Below, piece by piece: positions 30,094 through 40,010 of a stretch of DNA of 64,000 nt. The notes under the pieces were generated by a model that was not told the DNA's origin, ran no database searches, and saw only the letters and a program-made list of their open reading frames with translations. The DNA is from Rikenellaceae bacterium (GTDB lineage: Bacteria; Bacteroidota; Bacteroidia; Bacteroidales; Rikenellaceae). Within the stretch, counting starts at the first letter, position 1, and each line of letters begins with the position of its first letter. Where the stretch lies: contig JAIRQC010000027.1 in NCBI GenBank assembly GCA_031256675.1, positions 1-64,000 on the forward strand, given 5' to 3'. The position numbers and the translations under genes were made by a program.

Positions 30094-32919
30094 TCAGGGT
30101 TTGCGCGTGATGGCGATTATCGGGTCGGTGATCGCAGTGTTGCGCGTCAGGCGCGATGTGCCGCCGATGCTCGCATTGCCCAGGGCCAATATTGCGGGGT
30201 CGTGGCCTATGTAACCTTGCTCATTGATAGCCATATCGCCGGCGACCTTTATCCTGATATAAATATTGCCGTCGGCGATGTCCTGCGCAATGGGAATATC
30301 CACGTCTATCGTGTATGTTGCAGCAACCGTTGTATTGGGCGCGCCGAAATGATAGGCGACGGTACGGGCGGGCAGGGAGACGAAGTTGCCGGAGGTAAAG
30401 CCGAATGTTCCGGTGGTTGTGCCTGGAGCTGCCGTCCAGTCGCCGGCATTGCCTGTCAGCGAATACTCCACGACCCACAATTTCGGGCCGGTGGCCGAGT
30501 TGTTACCCGTCCCCTTTATGTTCACCGTTCCGGCGGTAAAGTTTTTGACCGGCACGGTAAACTTCCAGTAATCGTCCAGCCCCATGCCGTAGATCAGCAG
30601 ACGGTCTTCCAGTGCGCCCGCGGCGTCGCGGGTGTAGGACATAAGGCCTGGATTTGTGCCGCCCTGCCTTTGCTGTATGATCTCCATGAGGGCCACTCCT
30701 GCGGTAGACTTGGCGGGGTAGAAATTGTCGGCATAGCACCACGGGGCGTTGTTGCCCGGGTTGGTCGCCCCGCCGGTGTTGACATAGCCCGCAAATCCGT
30801 CCGCAACGGCCATAGCGGCCGTGACGCCGGAGGGCAGCGACCACTCGACCGGCAACCCCACGGGAGCGGTCGGGTCTGTCCACGGCGTGCCGGCGACGAT
30901 GGTAGCGATAACGATGTTGTCGAGCAGCAAACGGTTGGACAGGGCTTTCTCTTTGGTATGGAAGGCGATCTGCGTCTTCGGGGTGAAGTTTGGTATCGTG
31001 ACGCTGAAATTTTCCATTTGACGGTAGTTGTCGACAAGGATCTCGCCCAGCGGCGTTATCGTCGCGCCGTTGACCGCCGTCACAGAGACATACCTGCCCG
31101 CATCGCGCGTTCCGCTCATCGAAGCGTATGACGAGCAGTCGAACCGCACCGTAACACTGCTGTATTGCAGCGCCAACCCTGTTTTGGACTGGAGCGTCGG
31201 GGTGATTATGCCGCCGCCGACATTCGTCTTGCCCAGCTGCACATAGCCCGGGCGTGCATAAACGGTATACTCGCCGGTGTTGTTGAACATCGACGGGGCG
31301 GTGGTATAACCTTTGGCGACCCATGCCGCCGGCCACGTGTCGAAACGCGCTCCGGTTGCTCCGGTGGAGGGCTGGAAGTAATCGCTGCCGCCGTCGACGC
31401 CGCTGGTCGCATCAATCCAGTCGAAATTCTCCGTGAAGAGTATTGTTTCGGGGGGGGCTGTCCACGGCGTACCCTCGACGAGGGTCGATACGACGACATC
31501 GTCGAGTTCCAAACGGTTGGTCACATCTTTGGAGAAGGTGCGGAAGACTATCTTCGTCATCGGGGTGAAGTCGGCGATGGTGAAGCTGAACGTGGCCCAC
31601 TCGCGGGCGTTCTCGACGACGAACTCCGTGTTCGACAGCGCGCCGCAGTTGGTGGCCGACACCGCTATCCTGTTCTCCGGATCGAACGTGCCCGACACGG
31701 CCTGATAGGAGGCACACTTGAATGTAACCGTCACCAGCGAATATTGCAGGTTGAGGCCTGTCTTGGTCTGCAAGTCGGGCGAGATGACGCCCGCGCCGAC
31801 ATTGGTGCGGCCCAGGCGGACATAGCCGGGGAAGGCGTATACCGCAGGGTCGGCAACGTTGTTGAACTGCGTTGCGTCGGTCGTCCAGCCCTGCGCGAGC
31901 CACGGGGCAGGCCAGCTGTCCATGCGCGTACCGGTGGCGCCGATGGAGCCCGGCGCGAAGTAGTCCTGACCACAGTTGTAGCCGTTATCCGAATTGAGCC
32001 AGCTGAAATCCTCCGAAAAAAGAATGGTCGAGGTCAACACCACCAGATCGCCGCCTCCCGTCCCTTCGAAAAAGGCGAAATCGTCGATCCTCACCCCGTC
32101 GACCAGCGATACCAGCTGTACCTTGATGTTGTTCACAACCTCCTCCAGCCTGAACTCGACCGAGGCCAAGCCCCATCCCCCGCCGGTGGAGACGATCTCC
32201 GGCGACAGCTCGCGCCACAGCTTGTCGTTGTACGTAATGCGCACCTTGACAGGTATCTGCGTCGCATCAGCCGGCAGGGTGTAGCCGAAGTTGAGTATGT
32301 AGCTCGGCGCGCCGTCGGGACGTATGCCGTTCATCTGGAACGTGTCGCCCGTGAGCGGAAGCAGGATGTTGTTGCCGCCCGACGCGCCCTGATAGCCCGT
32401 CGAAGGGTTCTGGCTGCTGACCACGGCCCCTGTCGAGGCGTAGGATACCCAGTTGTAGTCCGTTCCGTGTTTGTTCCAGCCGTGATAGAGCCCCGCAGGC
32501 ATATCCTCTTCGAGCGCAGAGCCGTCGTAGTCGTCGGCGATGTAAACAATCGAGGTTCCGGCCGCGCCCTGTTCGACGACCACCTCGGCGCGTTTTCCGT
32601 CGGCGGCCACCACCGTCAGCCTGGCGACGCGCGCATCGCCCAGATTGGGCGATACGGCGACGTTAACCGTCGTTTTGCCGTAGCCCGCTATGGGCGACAC
32701 GGCGAGCCAGTCGTCGGACGGGTCGACCTCGATCGTCCAGTAGATGTTCGACGTGACCTCGAACGAGATCTTTTGTCCCAGATCGCTCACGCCCCTCTTG
32801 TTTGCCGACACGAGCGACGAACTCACGGCGAGCTGCGAATCTACTGCGTCGTCGCTCGTGCACGACCATATCCCTGCTGTTGCCGCAAGCAGCGCAAGGG
32901 AAGCTATATACCTTTTCAT
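30094..32919 (-). CDS. BACON-type lipoprotein with two tandem ~190-aa domains
   Basis: Lipobox IWSC; BACON-like ISFEVTSNIYWTIEVDPSDDWLAVSPIAGYGKTTVNVAVSPN; two homologous segments starting ILFSEDFSWLNSDNG and ILFTENFDWIDATSG. Confidence 0.75.
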   Translation of the reverse strand: MKRYIASLALLAATAGIWSCTSDDAVDSQLAVSSSLVSANKRGVSDLGQKISFEVTSNIYWTIEVDPSDDWLAVSPIAGYGKTTVNVAVSPNLGDARVARLTVVAADGKRAEVVVEQGAAGTSIVYIADDYDGSALEEDMPAGLYHGWNKHGTDYNWVSYASTGAVVSSQNPSTGYQGASGGNNILLPLTGDTFQMNGIRPDGAPSYILNFGYTLPADATQIPVKVRITYNDKLWRELSPEIVSTGGGWGLASVEFRLEEVVNNIKVQLVSLVDGVRIDDFAFFEGTGGGDLVVLTSTILFSEDFSWLNSDNGYNCGQDYFAPGSIGATGTRMDSWPAPWLAQGWTTDATQFNNVADPAVYAFPGYVRLGRTNVGAGVISPDLQTKTGLNLQYSLVTVTFKCASYQAVSGTFDPENRIAVSATNCGALSNTEFVVENAREWATFSFTIADFTPMTKIVFRTFSKDVTNRLELDDVVVSTLVEGTPWTAPPETILFTENFDWIDATSGVDGGSDYFQPSTGATGARFDTWPAAWVAKGYTTAPSMFNNTGEYTVYARPGYVQLGKTNVGGGIITPTLQSKTGLALQYSSVTVRFDCSSYASMSGTRDAGRYVSVTAVNGATITPLGEILVDNYRQMENFSVTIPNFTPKTQIAFHTKEKALSNRLLLDNIVIATIVAGTPWTDPTAPVGLPVEWSLPSGVTAAMAVADGFAGYVNTGGATNPGNNAPWCYADNFYPAKSTAGVALMEIIQQRQGGTNPGLMSYTRDAAGALEDRLLIYGMGLDDYWKFTVPVKNFTAGTVNIKGTGNNSATGPKLWVVEYSLTGNAGDWTAAPGTTTGTFGFTSGNFVSLPARTVAYHFGAPNTTVAATYTIDVDIPIAQDIADGNIYIRIKVAGDMAINEQGYIGHDPAILALGNASIGGTSRLTRNTAITDPIIAITRKP

Positions 32920-34871
32920 TGAATTGCAAGATTAAAGTTTTTCGGACGGACCATAGTCTCGCGGTAGATGTTGCCGAAGTTGTCCCTGACCTCGATTTCG
33001 AGGGTTCCGTCGGCAGTTGCCGACTGTACGAGGAACATGTGCGTGGTGAGCTCGGTCGGGAATGTCAGGCTGCCTGCGGCCTTGTAGCGCGGCACGCTGT
33101 ACGATATGGCGTGCAGCGGGTCGTAGGTGGTCTTGCGGGTGTACGGGAGCGTAGCGCCGTTCTCTCTGACGGTTAGCGACCAGCCCGTATCCCATCCCCA
33201 GATGTTGATCAGCGCGACATTGTCGGGCACGCTCTGGATTGCCGACTTCATTGCGACGTTCGTGTTCAGGTAGGCAACCGCATCGGCATTGGCTCCGAAA
33301 TACTGCTTGACCCTGTTCATGTCGTAGGCGCGGAACTGACTGTCCACGCCGCCGCCCATGGGCTTGTACTGCCACGACAGGTTGCGTCCGTCGACCGTGA
33401 AGACCTTGTAGCCGCCCGGCGAGCCGTCGGTGCAGATGTGGTCGTTCGAGATGGCCTCCGTCCACCACCATGTCGAACATACGGCGGCGACGTTGTGTTC
33501 GCGTATGGCCGGCGAGAAGGTCATCGTCTTGTTGTTGTGCAGGTGGCCCGAGAAAAAGTTGATATTGGTGAAACCCTCCCCTGTGAGCAGGTTCTCGAGC
33601 GCGGAGACATACGACCCGCGCGAAACGGCGAAGGTCGTACTGTTGATCGAGTAGAACGGAATGTGGCCCGCAATGACTATCGGGGCCGACTTGTCCGCGA
33701 CGAGGGCGAGGTCTTTTACGATCCAGTCCAGCTGGTTCTGGGTGACGGAGGCCGTGTAGCTGCGGTCGCCCGCCACGTTGTTGGCCGGATCGCCCGTGCC
33801 GGTATTCCTGTATACGATGTTGTCCACCACGATGTAGTGCACCTGGCCGAGGTTGAACGAGTAGTATGTCGGGCCCAGCTCCTTGCGGTACTGCTCCTCC
33901 GCCCCGCGGTCGTTGTTCGATACGGCAGGGTCGTTGTCGTGGTTGCCCATCGTGTGGAAGATCGGGGTCGGATAGCGGCTCAGGCTGGCCTTGTAGTCGG
34001 CTATGGAGTATCGGTTGCTATACCAGTAGAGATCCCATGTCATGTCGCCCAGGCAGAGCGTGTAGACCTTGCCGTAGGAGGCCAGCGAATTGGCAAAGAG
34101 CTCGACGTCGGGGATGAAGTTGTTGAAATAGCGCCACTGGTCGTTTGTGGTCGTGCGGGAGGCCAGATGGAGGTCGGCGGTCATGAGCACCACGTGTTTG
34201 GTGTTGTTAACCTGGAACAGCTCGAAATTGTGCTGTTCGACCTCGCCTGCCGGGGCGGTCAGCGGGGCCCACATGTCGGGCAGCGAACTGATGAACGAGG
34301 GTTCGTAACCCGAGGGGATGATCACAAAGACATGTTTCTGCTCCTTGTTCGAGTCGAGCCAGTAACAGCCGTCCGCGTCGGTCAGGACAATGTCCACGCC
34401 GTCCGATACCCCGACCCCGGCAAGCGGCTGTCCGTCGCAGTAGACCATACCCTTGACGGTAGCCCCCGTCCGGTCGGGGATCTGTGCGTTGATCGTCTTT
34501 CGGACTACATATTTGCCGAAGGTCTCGATGCGCCCTGCGCGGACAAGCGCTATTGTGTACTCGCCCGAGACAACCGTGGCGATGGGCGAGAAGAGGGCCG
34601 ACGCCGCGTCGCACGAGGTCAGCGTGAGGATGATCTCGCTGCCCGAAGCGTCAACAAGGCGCAGCAGATCGCCCGTCCGGAAGCCCTTTCCCTGCACCTC
34701 GATGGGCTGGCCGTCGTAGAGCGAGAGCGGCGTGGGCAGCATGAAATCCTTTATCATGCCCTGCACTGCGACCGTCGGGTCGGTCGGACGGTCGTCCTTA
34801 CATGCCGTAAGGGCAAACGTCAGGGCCGCTATCAGCGCAAAACCGCGCAGCAAAAAACGCAATGGTTTCAT
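32916..34871 (-). CDS. Calcineurin-like metallophosphoesterase lipoprotein
   Basis: VVLMTADLHLAS..., LGDMTWD, FHTMGNHDNDP, IVIAGHIPF, FFSGHLHNNKTM. Confidence 0.88.
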   Translation of the reverse strand: MKPLRFLLRGFALIAALTFALTACKDDRPTDPTVAVQGMIKDFMLPTPLSLYDGQPIEVQGKGFRTGDLLRLVDASGSEIILTLTSCDAASALFSPIATVVSGEYTIALVRAGRIETFGKYVVRKTINAQIPDRTGATVKGMVYCDGQPLAGVGVSDGVDIVLTDADGCYWLDSNKEQKHVFVIIPSGYEPSFISSLPDMWAPLTAPAGEVEQHNFELFQVNNTKHVVLMTADLHLASRTTTNDQWRYFNNFIPDVELFANSLASYGKVYTLCLGDMTWDLYWYSNRYSIADYKASLSRYPTPIFHTMGNHDNDPAVSNNDRGAEEQYRKELGPTYYSFNLGQVHYIVVDNIVYRNTGTGDPANNVAGDRSYTASVTQNQLDWIVKDLALVADKSAPIVIAGHIPFYSINSTTFAVSRGSYVSALENLLTGEGFTNINFFSGHLHNNKTMTFSPAIREHNVAAVCSTWWWTEAISNDHICTDGSPGGYKVFTVDGRNLSWQYKPMGGGVDSQFRAYDMNRVKQYFGANADAVAYLNTNVAMKSAIQSVPDNVALINIWGWDTGWSLTVRENGATLPYTRKTTYDPLHAISYSVPRYKAAGSLTFPTELTTHMFLVQSATADGTLEIEVRDNFGNIYRETMVRPKNFNLAIQ

Positions 34872-34878
34872 ATATCTG

Positions 34879-36960
34879 TTATTTTTTCTCGGTTATTGCC
34901 AGGTATCCTATGCGGTTTGTACCCCCTGAGGCTATCTTGTTGGGGCCGCTGCTGCCAGAGTTGTTGCGCGCCTCGGCGTCGCCGATCACGCGCAGCCTGA
35001 CCACCAGCGTTGCCTGTCCCTTTGCCGCGTCGGGCATCGGGCAGGAGAATTGCACGGCGTGGTAGTTGCTGTTCCAGTCGACCGATTCGTATTCGTAGAA
35101 ACGGCGCCAGTCGGCTATCAGCGCCCCCTCGCCCGTCGCCCACTCCGCACAGAAGAAGCGCGGGCCGGTCTGCGAGCTGGATGTGGAGAAGACGAGTGTC
35201 ATGTCGCCGGTCACGCCCGCGGAGGAGGTGGTTATGATCCACGCTTCACCCCTGACGGCGCCTGGTTCGCGCTGCGCGTCGAGAATCGAACTGCCGGTGC
35301 CGTTCAGCCATACGTTAGCGTTGATGCAGGCGTACTGCATGGTCAGGCTGCCCTCCATGGCGGGATGGGCCTCGTTGTTATCGTCGACCGTAGCCGTAGC
35401 GAGGCGGGCATACGTCCATGCGAAATAGAGCGACGGGGTTCCCGTGCTGGCGTTGGTGATGTTACTGCGCATCGAATATTTGATAGTGCCCGTACCTGCG
35501 GCAGCCCTCACCTCGTTTGCGTCCGAATTGTTCGCCCACGGCCCGAAACGTACCACATCGCGGGTCAGGCGCGTCGTCTCGTCGGTCGAGATGGCGTCGT
35601 CGGCAGCGGAACGTATGCGCATAACATCGAACAGCCGGTTGTTCAGCATTTTGTGCTTCATCACCACGCCGGTTATCGAACCCGAACCGTGCGCTATGAG
35701 TTTGGCGAAACGCTCCTTGAAGTAGGCGCTGGTCAGCAGCCTGATGCTATTGCCGGCGCCGTCGCGCAGGATGTGGCTGTACTGGCTGAGTGTTTCGCCC
35801 AGCGCGGCGCTGTTGGGGTTCATCGGGCTGGAGAGATTGGACTCGTCGATGTTGACGTAAGTACCCATCGGTATCTCGTACTGCACGCCGCTCACCGTCA
35901 CGAGCGTGTTCTCATAGTCGGACAGGTTGGCCAGCGAGCTGACAGCCACCGGCGCGACGCCGCTCGCAGAGGCCTCGACCGAAAGCATGTTCTCGACGCT
36001 GGCCCCGCTGACGCGCTTCTGGCCCGTAACCGGATCGACAAGCACCGTCAGGTCGACCAGATGCAACCTGATCTTGGAGTTCAGGTCGTAGATGTTCTCC
36101 TCGGGGGTGTTGAACTGGATGAGCAACGCCTTGCCGCTTGCATCCTGCACCCACATTTTGTTTGCGTCGAAGTTGCCCGACTTGCGGTCGCTGGTCACGT
36201 AAACCTCCGCGCAGATATTGTCGGTGAAGGAGCCCACTCCGCCGGGGAGCCTGCTCAGGGCTTCGGCCAGCGTTACGGTCTGGGCCAGGAGCGGGTCGGT
36301 GGCGCTGCCCCGCTGGCGAATGGTGGCCATAACCGAGATGTTCTCGTTGCCGGTGCCAACCATCGTGAAGCGCACCTGCGCCGAGCGGTAATCTGTAAGC
36401 GGCGAGGCGGAGACGTTGAATGTCTGCGTGGTGGCCGTACTCTCGCCCACGGTGAGCCATGTGGCGCCGAGCGTTTCGGCCTTCCACACGACATTGGTGC
36501 GGAGCTTGACCGTGGCCGTGCACTCGCGGCTCGAGGCGGAGACGGTGCTCATGCCGTTCATGTCGAGTTCGAGGTAGGGTACGGCGGCCTCCTGACGGAT
36601 GTGTATCGTGCCGTAGATGGCCCCGCCCGACACCACGCACACGTCGGCGCGACGGACGAATGGCTCGGTCGTATTCTCGGACACCGAAATGGTGAAGCGT
36701 CCGTCTTCCGCGCCACGGTTGTCGAACACATCCACCCACGACTCGTTGGAGGTGTGATAGACCACTTTGAGCTGCCAGCTTTTGAGGTTGGAGTACATCT
36801 CCACATCCTGTTTGCCGGCGGCGGCGGTGAAGTAGATCTCGTCGGAACTCATCGCCAGTCTGGCGTACAGGCCGTCGGCGTCATCCTTTCTGCACCCGCC
36901 CGACAGCGCGGCTGCGAGCAGCATAAAGAGCGACAGGCGGTTCAGGTTTAACGGTTTCAT
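34879..36960 (-). CDS. DUF5689/BACON domain lipoprotein
   Basis: Lipobox; BACON-like repeats (SKSWQLKVVYHTSNESWVDV; TNVVWKAETLGATWLTV) then DUF5689-like TFTDNICAEVYVTSDRKSGNFDANKMWVQDASGKALLIQF. Confidence 0.75.
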   Translation of the reverse strand: MKPLNLNRLSLFMLLAAALSGGCRKDDADGLYARLAMSSDEIYFTAAAGKQDVEMYSNLKSWQLKVVYHTSNESWVDVFDNRGAEDGRFTISVSENTTEPFVRRADVCVVSGGAIYGTIHIRQEAAVPYLELDMNGMSTVSASSRECTATVKLRTNVVWKAETLGATWLTVGESTATTQTFNVSASPLTDYRSAQVRFTMVGTGNENISVMATIRQRGSATDPLLAQTVTLAEALSRLPGGVGSFTDNICAEVYVTSDRKSGNFDANKMWVQDASGKALLIQFNTPEENIYDLNSKIRLHLVDLTVLVDPVTGQKRVSGASVENMLSVEASASGVAPVAVSSLANLSDYENTLVTVSGVQYEIPMGTYVNIDESNLSSPMNPNSAALGETLSQYSHILRDGAGNSIRLLTSAYFKERFAKLIAHGSGSITGVVMKHKMLNNRLFDVMRIRSAADDAISTDETTRLTRDVVRFGPWANNSDANEVRAAAGTGTIKYSMRSNITNASTGTPSLYFAWTYARLATATVDDNNEAHPAMEGSLTMQYACINANVWLNGTGSSILDAQREPGAVRGEAWIITTSSAGVTGDMTLVFSTSSSQTGPRFFCAEWATGEGALIADWRRFYEYESVDWNSNYHAVQFSCPMPDAAKGQATLVVRLRVIGDAEARNNSGSSGPNKIASGGTNRIGYLAITEKK

Positions 36961-37069
36961 AATATCAAAAGTTTTTTCTTGTCGGGTTGCGTTCAGGCTG
37001 CGTTCATGTTGCGTTCATGTTGTTTTCAGGCAATCCTGTTGCCTCGGTTATTTGTCGTTTATCGCAAAA

Positions 37070-38473
37070 TCATTTAAGACTGCCCAACTCTATCGACGAA
37101 CGGTACTGTCGTCCGAAGCGGTCGGTGGCGACGAACTCGACCGTGCGGGCGGAGGCCCCGGGCACGGCGGCGAAGTAGAAGAACGACTTGACGGCCCGTT
37201 TGTAGGATGGCGGTTCGCCCTTGCCCTCGTCGCGACGGCGTTGCAGGTGGCGCAGGTAGTTAGGATCGTAATCGTCGAAGCGGGCGGCGACCCCCATCTC
37301 GCGGCCATCCTCCCGCCACTCTACCCTCCACTGCGGGTCCCAGTTCCATATCTTGGCCACCACGGCGTTGGGCCTGCGAGGGAAAGCGCCACGGTCGAAA
37401 AGCTCGATCTGCCAGTTGCGATCGTGGCCATAAACCTTGAAATACCAGCTCGTCACGCCATTGTCACGCTCAAAGACCTGATAGCCCATCGGGCAGCCGT
37501 CCTTGCCGAAACCCTCCGAACTCCACCATGCACCGCCGCACGAGGCGACGTTGTGCTCCGTGATCCCGGGCAGCACATCGAAATTGGAATTCAGGTGGCT
37601 GTGGCCGGTGAGGAAGCTCACGGTGTGGCCCTTGCATATCCCTGCAAGCTCTTTGGTCCCGCTGCCGATATGGATGGTCATGGCGTGCATGCAGATATTG
37701 ATACGCGATCCTTTCTCGAGCAGCGCGACATAGCGTTTGAGCCACGCAAACTGCTCGGGGGTTATGCGCTCCTCGTAGCGTTTATCCGTGTTGTAGACTA
37801 TGTTGTTGAGCACGACGAAATGTTCGCCTCCCAGGTCGAAGGCGTACCACGTCGGGCCGAAACAGCTTTTGTAGGCCGTACAGTCGTTCACCCTGTCCTT
37901 GTCGTAGTCGTGGTTGCCAATGACCGGATAGACGGGGACGCCGAGCGTGGCGACGGCGCGTTTGTAGTCGGCAAAAAGGCCCATGTTGTCCCACACGATG
38001 TCGCCCAGTGCGATGGCCGTCACCCTGTTGCCGCCCTCGTTCGCCACAAATGCGGCAAGGTCGGCTACGGTCTCGTTGCGGAACCGCCCCATGTGGCGTT
38101 CGGTCTGCACCTGCGGGTCGCCGATAGCCGCCAGCACATAACCGTCGCTGCGTCCGTAGGGCTCGAGGGCGAAATCATACGTCTCGCGCCCCTGTTCGAT
38201 ACGCAGGTAGAACTCGGGCGATCCGCTGTCGAACGGCGCGACATAGCCCGAGGGGGTGACCACCGAGACGAACTCGGCCTCCCTTGCAGCATCCAGCGTC
38301 CACACCCCGCGATCGTCGGTGCGCGCAAAGTCGTGGCCGTCGGTCACGGCTACGCCCGCCAGCGGCTTGCCGGAGGCCGTCACACGCCCGTGCAACTCCG
38401 CCGCAGGGAGCAGACCAACGGAGCAGTGCCACAGCAGCGTCGCTAAAAGCGATATTTTTCCAATAGGGCGCAT
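37070..38473 (-). CDS. Calcineurin-like metallophosphoesterase
   Basis: MetallophosN-like GRVTASGKPLAGVAVTDGHDFARTD; IALGDIVWDN, PVIGNHDYD, SFLTGHSHLNSN. Confidence 0.9.
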   Translation of the reverse strand: MRPIGKISLLATLLWHCSVGLLPAAELHGRVTASGKPLAGVAVTDGHDFARTDDRGVWTLDAAREAEFVSVVTPSGYVAPFDSGSPEFYLRIEQGRETYDFALEPYGRSDGYVLAAIGDPQVQTERHMGRFRNETVADLAAFVANEGGNRVTAIALGDIVWDNMGLFADYKRAVATLGVPVYPVIGNHDYDKDRVNDCTAYKSCFGPTWYAFDLGGEHFVVLNNIVYNTDKRYEERITPEQFAWLKRYVALLEKGSRINICMHAMTIHIGSGTKELAGICKGHTVSFLTGHSHLNSNFDVLPGITEHNVASCGGAWWSSEGFGKDGCPMGYQVFERDNGVTSWYFKVYGHDRNWQIELFDRGAFPRRPNAVVAKIWNWDPQWRVEWREDGREMGVAARFDDYDPNYLRHLQRRRDEGKGEPPSYKRAVKSFFYFAAVPGASARTVEFVATDRFGRQYRSSIELGSLK

Positions 38474-38476
38474 CGT

Positions 38477-40006
38477 CTATCGTTGCAATATTTCTGCGTC
38501 GCGGCTCCACCACACCGGCGTGAGCATGTTGTCGCCGCCGTCCATATAGGCGTCGCGCATCGCCTTGACCTGTGCTGCGTAGTTGTCGGGGTTGGTCGTC
38601 GCGCTGCCCACCGAGTAGGGAAAGCGGCGCGGCAGGATGCCGCTGTTCGAGGTGCCCGAACCTATGGTCAGGTTGGGATAGCCCGTGCGGCGGTATTCGT
38701 TCCACGCTTCGAGGCCGACCCAGAACAGCGCCACATATTTCTGGTTGATAATACACTCCAGCGTATTGTCGTATGGCAGTTTGGCCAGCAGCTGTTCGAC
38801 GGTAGCGTCCGACACGGGAGGGGCGTTGCTGCTCCGAAAGGCATCCCAGTATTTGACCGAGGCGGTAATGGCCCGTTTGTAGTAATCCTCGGCGAGTGCG
38901 GCCCCGCCGGCAACAATGCCGCGCTGGGCCGCTTCGGCCTTGATGAAGAGTACTTCGTCGTACTTGATAAAGCAATAGGGGGTCGTGGCGGTGCCCAGCG
39001 CGCCCTGGCGAATATGTGCCGCGCCCGAGCCGTCGGTATCCTGTGTCGGCATTCCGCTTGGGACGCCCTTCCACTCGCTGCCGCCCATCACGGCAAAGAT
39101 CGACAGGCGGGGATCGCCCGCATCGTCGAGCGTCTTGACAAAATATTCGGCCATTGAGCGCGAGTTGTTGAAGTTCTTCTCGGTCTCGTCGGCAAAGTAG
39201 TTACGGAACGGGGCCACGCCGGTGAAGTTCAGCGAGACGTTCTCGTCGTTCGACTCTATGACGGGATAGAGGGCCGGACTGGAGACTATCTGGTCGATCT
39301 TCTGCGAGATGTTCATCCCGCCGATGCTGTACGATAGATTGCGGTTGACGTTGCGCATCAGCAGCCGCAGATAGAGCGAGTTGGTGAACTTCTTCCAGCG
39401 CGCGATGTTGCCGCCGAACAGCAGGTCTTTCGATGGATAGTTCAACCCTTTCGAGATCTGATAGAGTTTGTTTGCCCGCTCCAGGTTTTCGAATATGCTG
39501 TCGTAGACCATCTGCTGCGGGTCGAAGCGCGGTTTGGTCAGGCCGCTGCCGATCTTGAATGCGTCGCGCAGGGGTATGTCGCCGAAGCTGTCGGTGAGCG
39601 TCGAGAGGCACAGCGCACGCAGCGTCAGGCCTATGGCCAGCGAATTGTTGTCGCTGTTCTTCACCGAGAGTTCCATTATTTCGTTGGCATTGGCGGCCCA
39701 CACGGCGAAATCGCTCCACAAACCGCCGGTCACCCCGACGGGAAGGACATAACGATGGTAGGCGTTGGTCGAGGAGCCCGACACGGTATACTGTATCAGC
39801 TCGCCGTTAATGCCGTGCGTATCTTTCAACAGGTCGTTGCCGACGCCGCAGATGACCGTCTCGAACATGTTGGCCGGCAGGATGCTCCCCTTGCCCATCT
39901 GGTTGGGGTTGGAGTTGTACTCGTCGAACTTGTGACGGCACGACCCGAGCGAGAGGGCAACGGCGGCCGTCAGGAGCATATAATTTGCTTTTTTCATCTC
40001 TGTCAA
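38477..40006 (-). CDS. SusD/RagB family nutrient-binding lipoprotein
   Basis: SCRHKFDEYNSNPNQMGKGSILPANMFETVI...; ALCLSTLTDSFGDIPLRDAF; GLEAWNEYRRTGYPNL. Confidence 0.93.
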   Translation of the reverse strand: MTEMKKANYMLLTAAVALSLGSCRHKFDEYNSNPNQMGKGSILPANMFETVICGVGNDLLKDTHGINGELIQYTVSGSSTNAYHRYVLPVGVTGGLWSDFAVWAANANEIMELSVKNSDNNSLAIGLTLRALCLSTLTDSFGDIPLRDAFKIGSGLTKPRFDPQQMVYDSIFENLERANKLYQISKGLNYPSKDLLFGGNIARWKKFTNSLYLRLLMRNVNRNLSYSIGGMNISQKIDQIVSSPALYPVIESNDENVSLNFTGVAPFRNYFADETEKNFNNSRSMAEYFVKTLDDAGDPRLSIFAVMGGSEWKGVPSGMPTQDTDGSGAAHIRQGALGTATTPYCFIKYDEVLFIKAEAAQRGIVAGGAALAEDYYKRAITASVKYWDAFRSSNAPPVSDATVEQLLAKLPYDNTLECIINQKYVALFWVGLEAWNEYRRTGYPNLTIGSGTSNSGILPRRFPYSVGSATTNPDNYAAQVKAMRDAYMDGGDNMLTPVWWSRDAEILQR

Positions 40007-40010
40007 TCTT

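Noticed and set aside
35050-36951. Long + strand ORF (633 aa) opposite the DUF5689 lipoprotein; likewise 31165..32922, 37052..38446, 50715..52991, 33438..35000
   Set aside because: Antisense shadow ORFs expected in high-GC, codon-biased genes; compositions are Arg/Val/Gly-rich with no recognisable domains, and the opposite strand has clear protein families.
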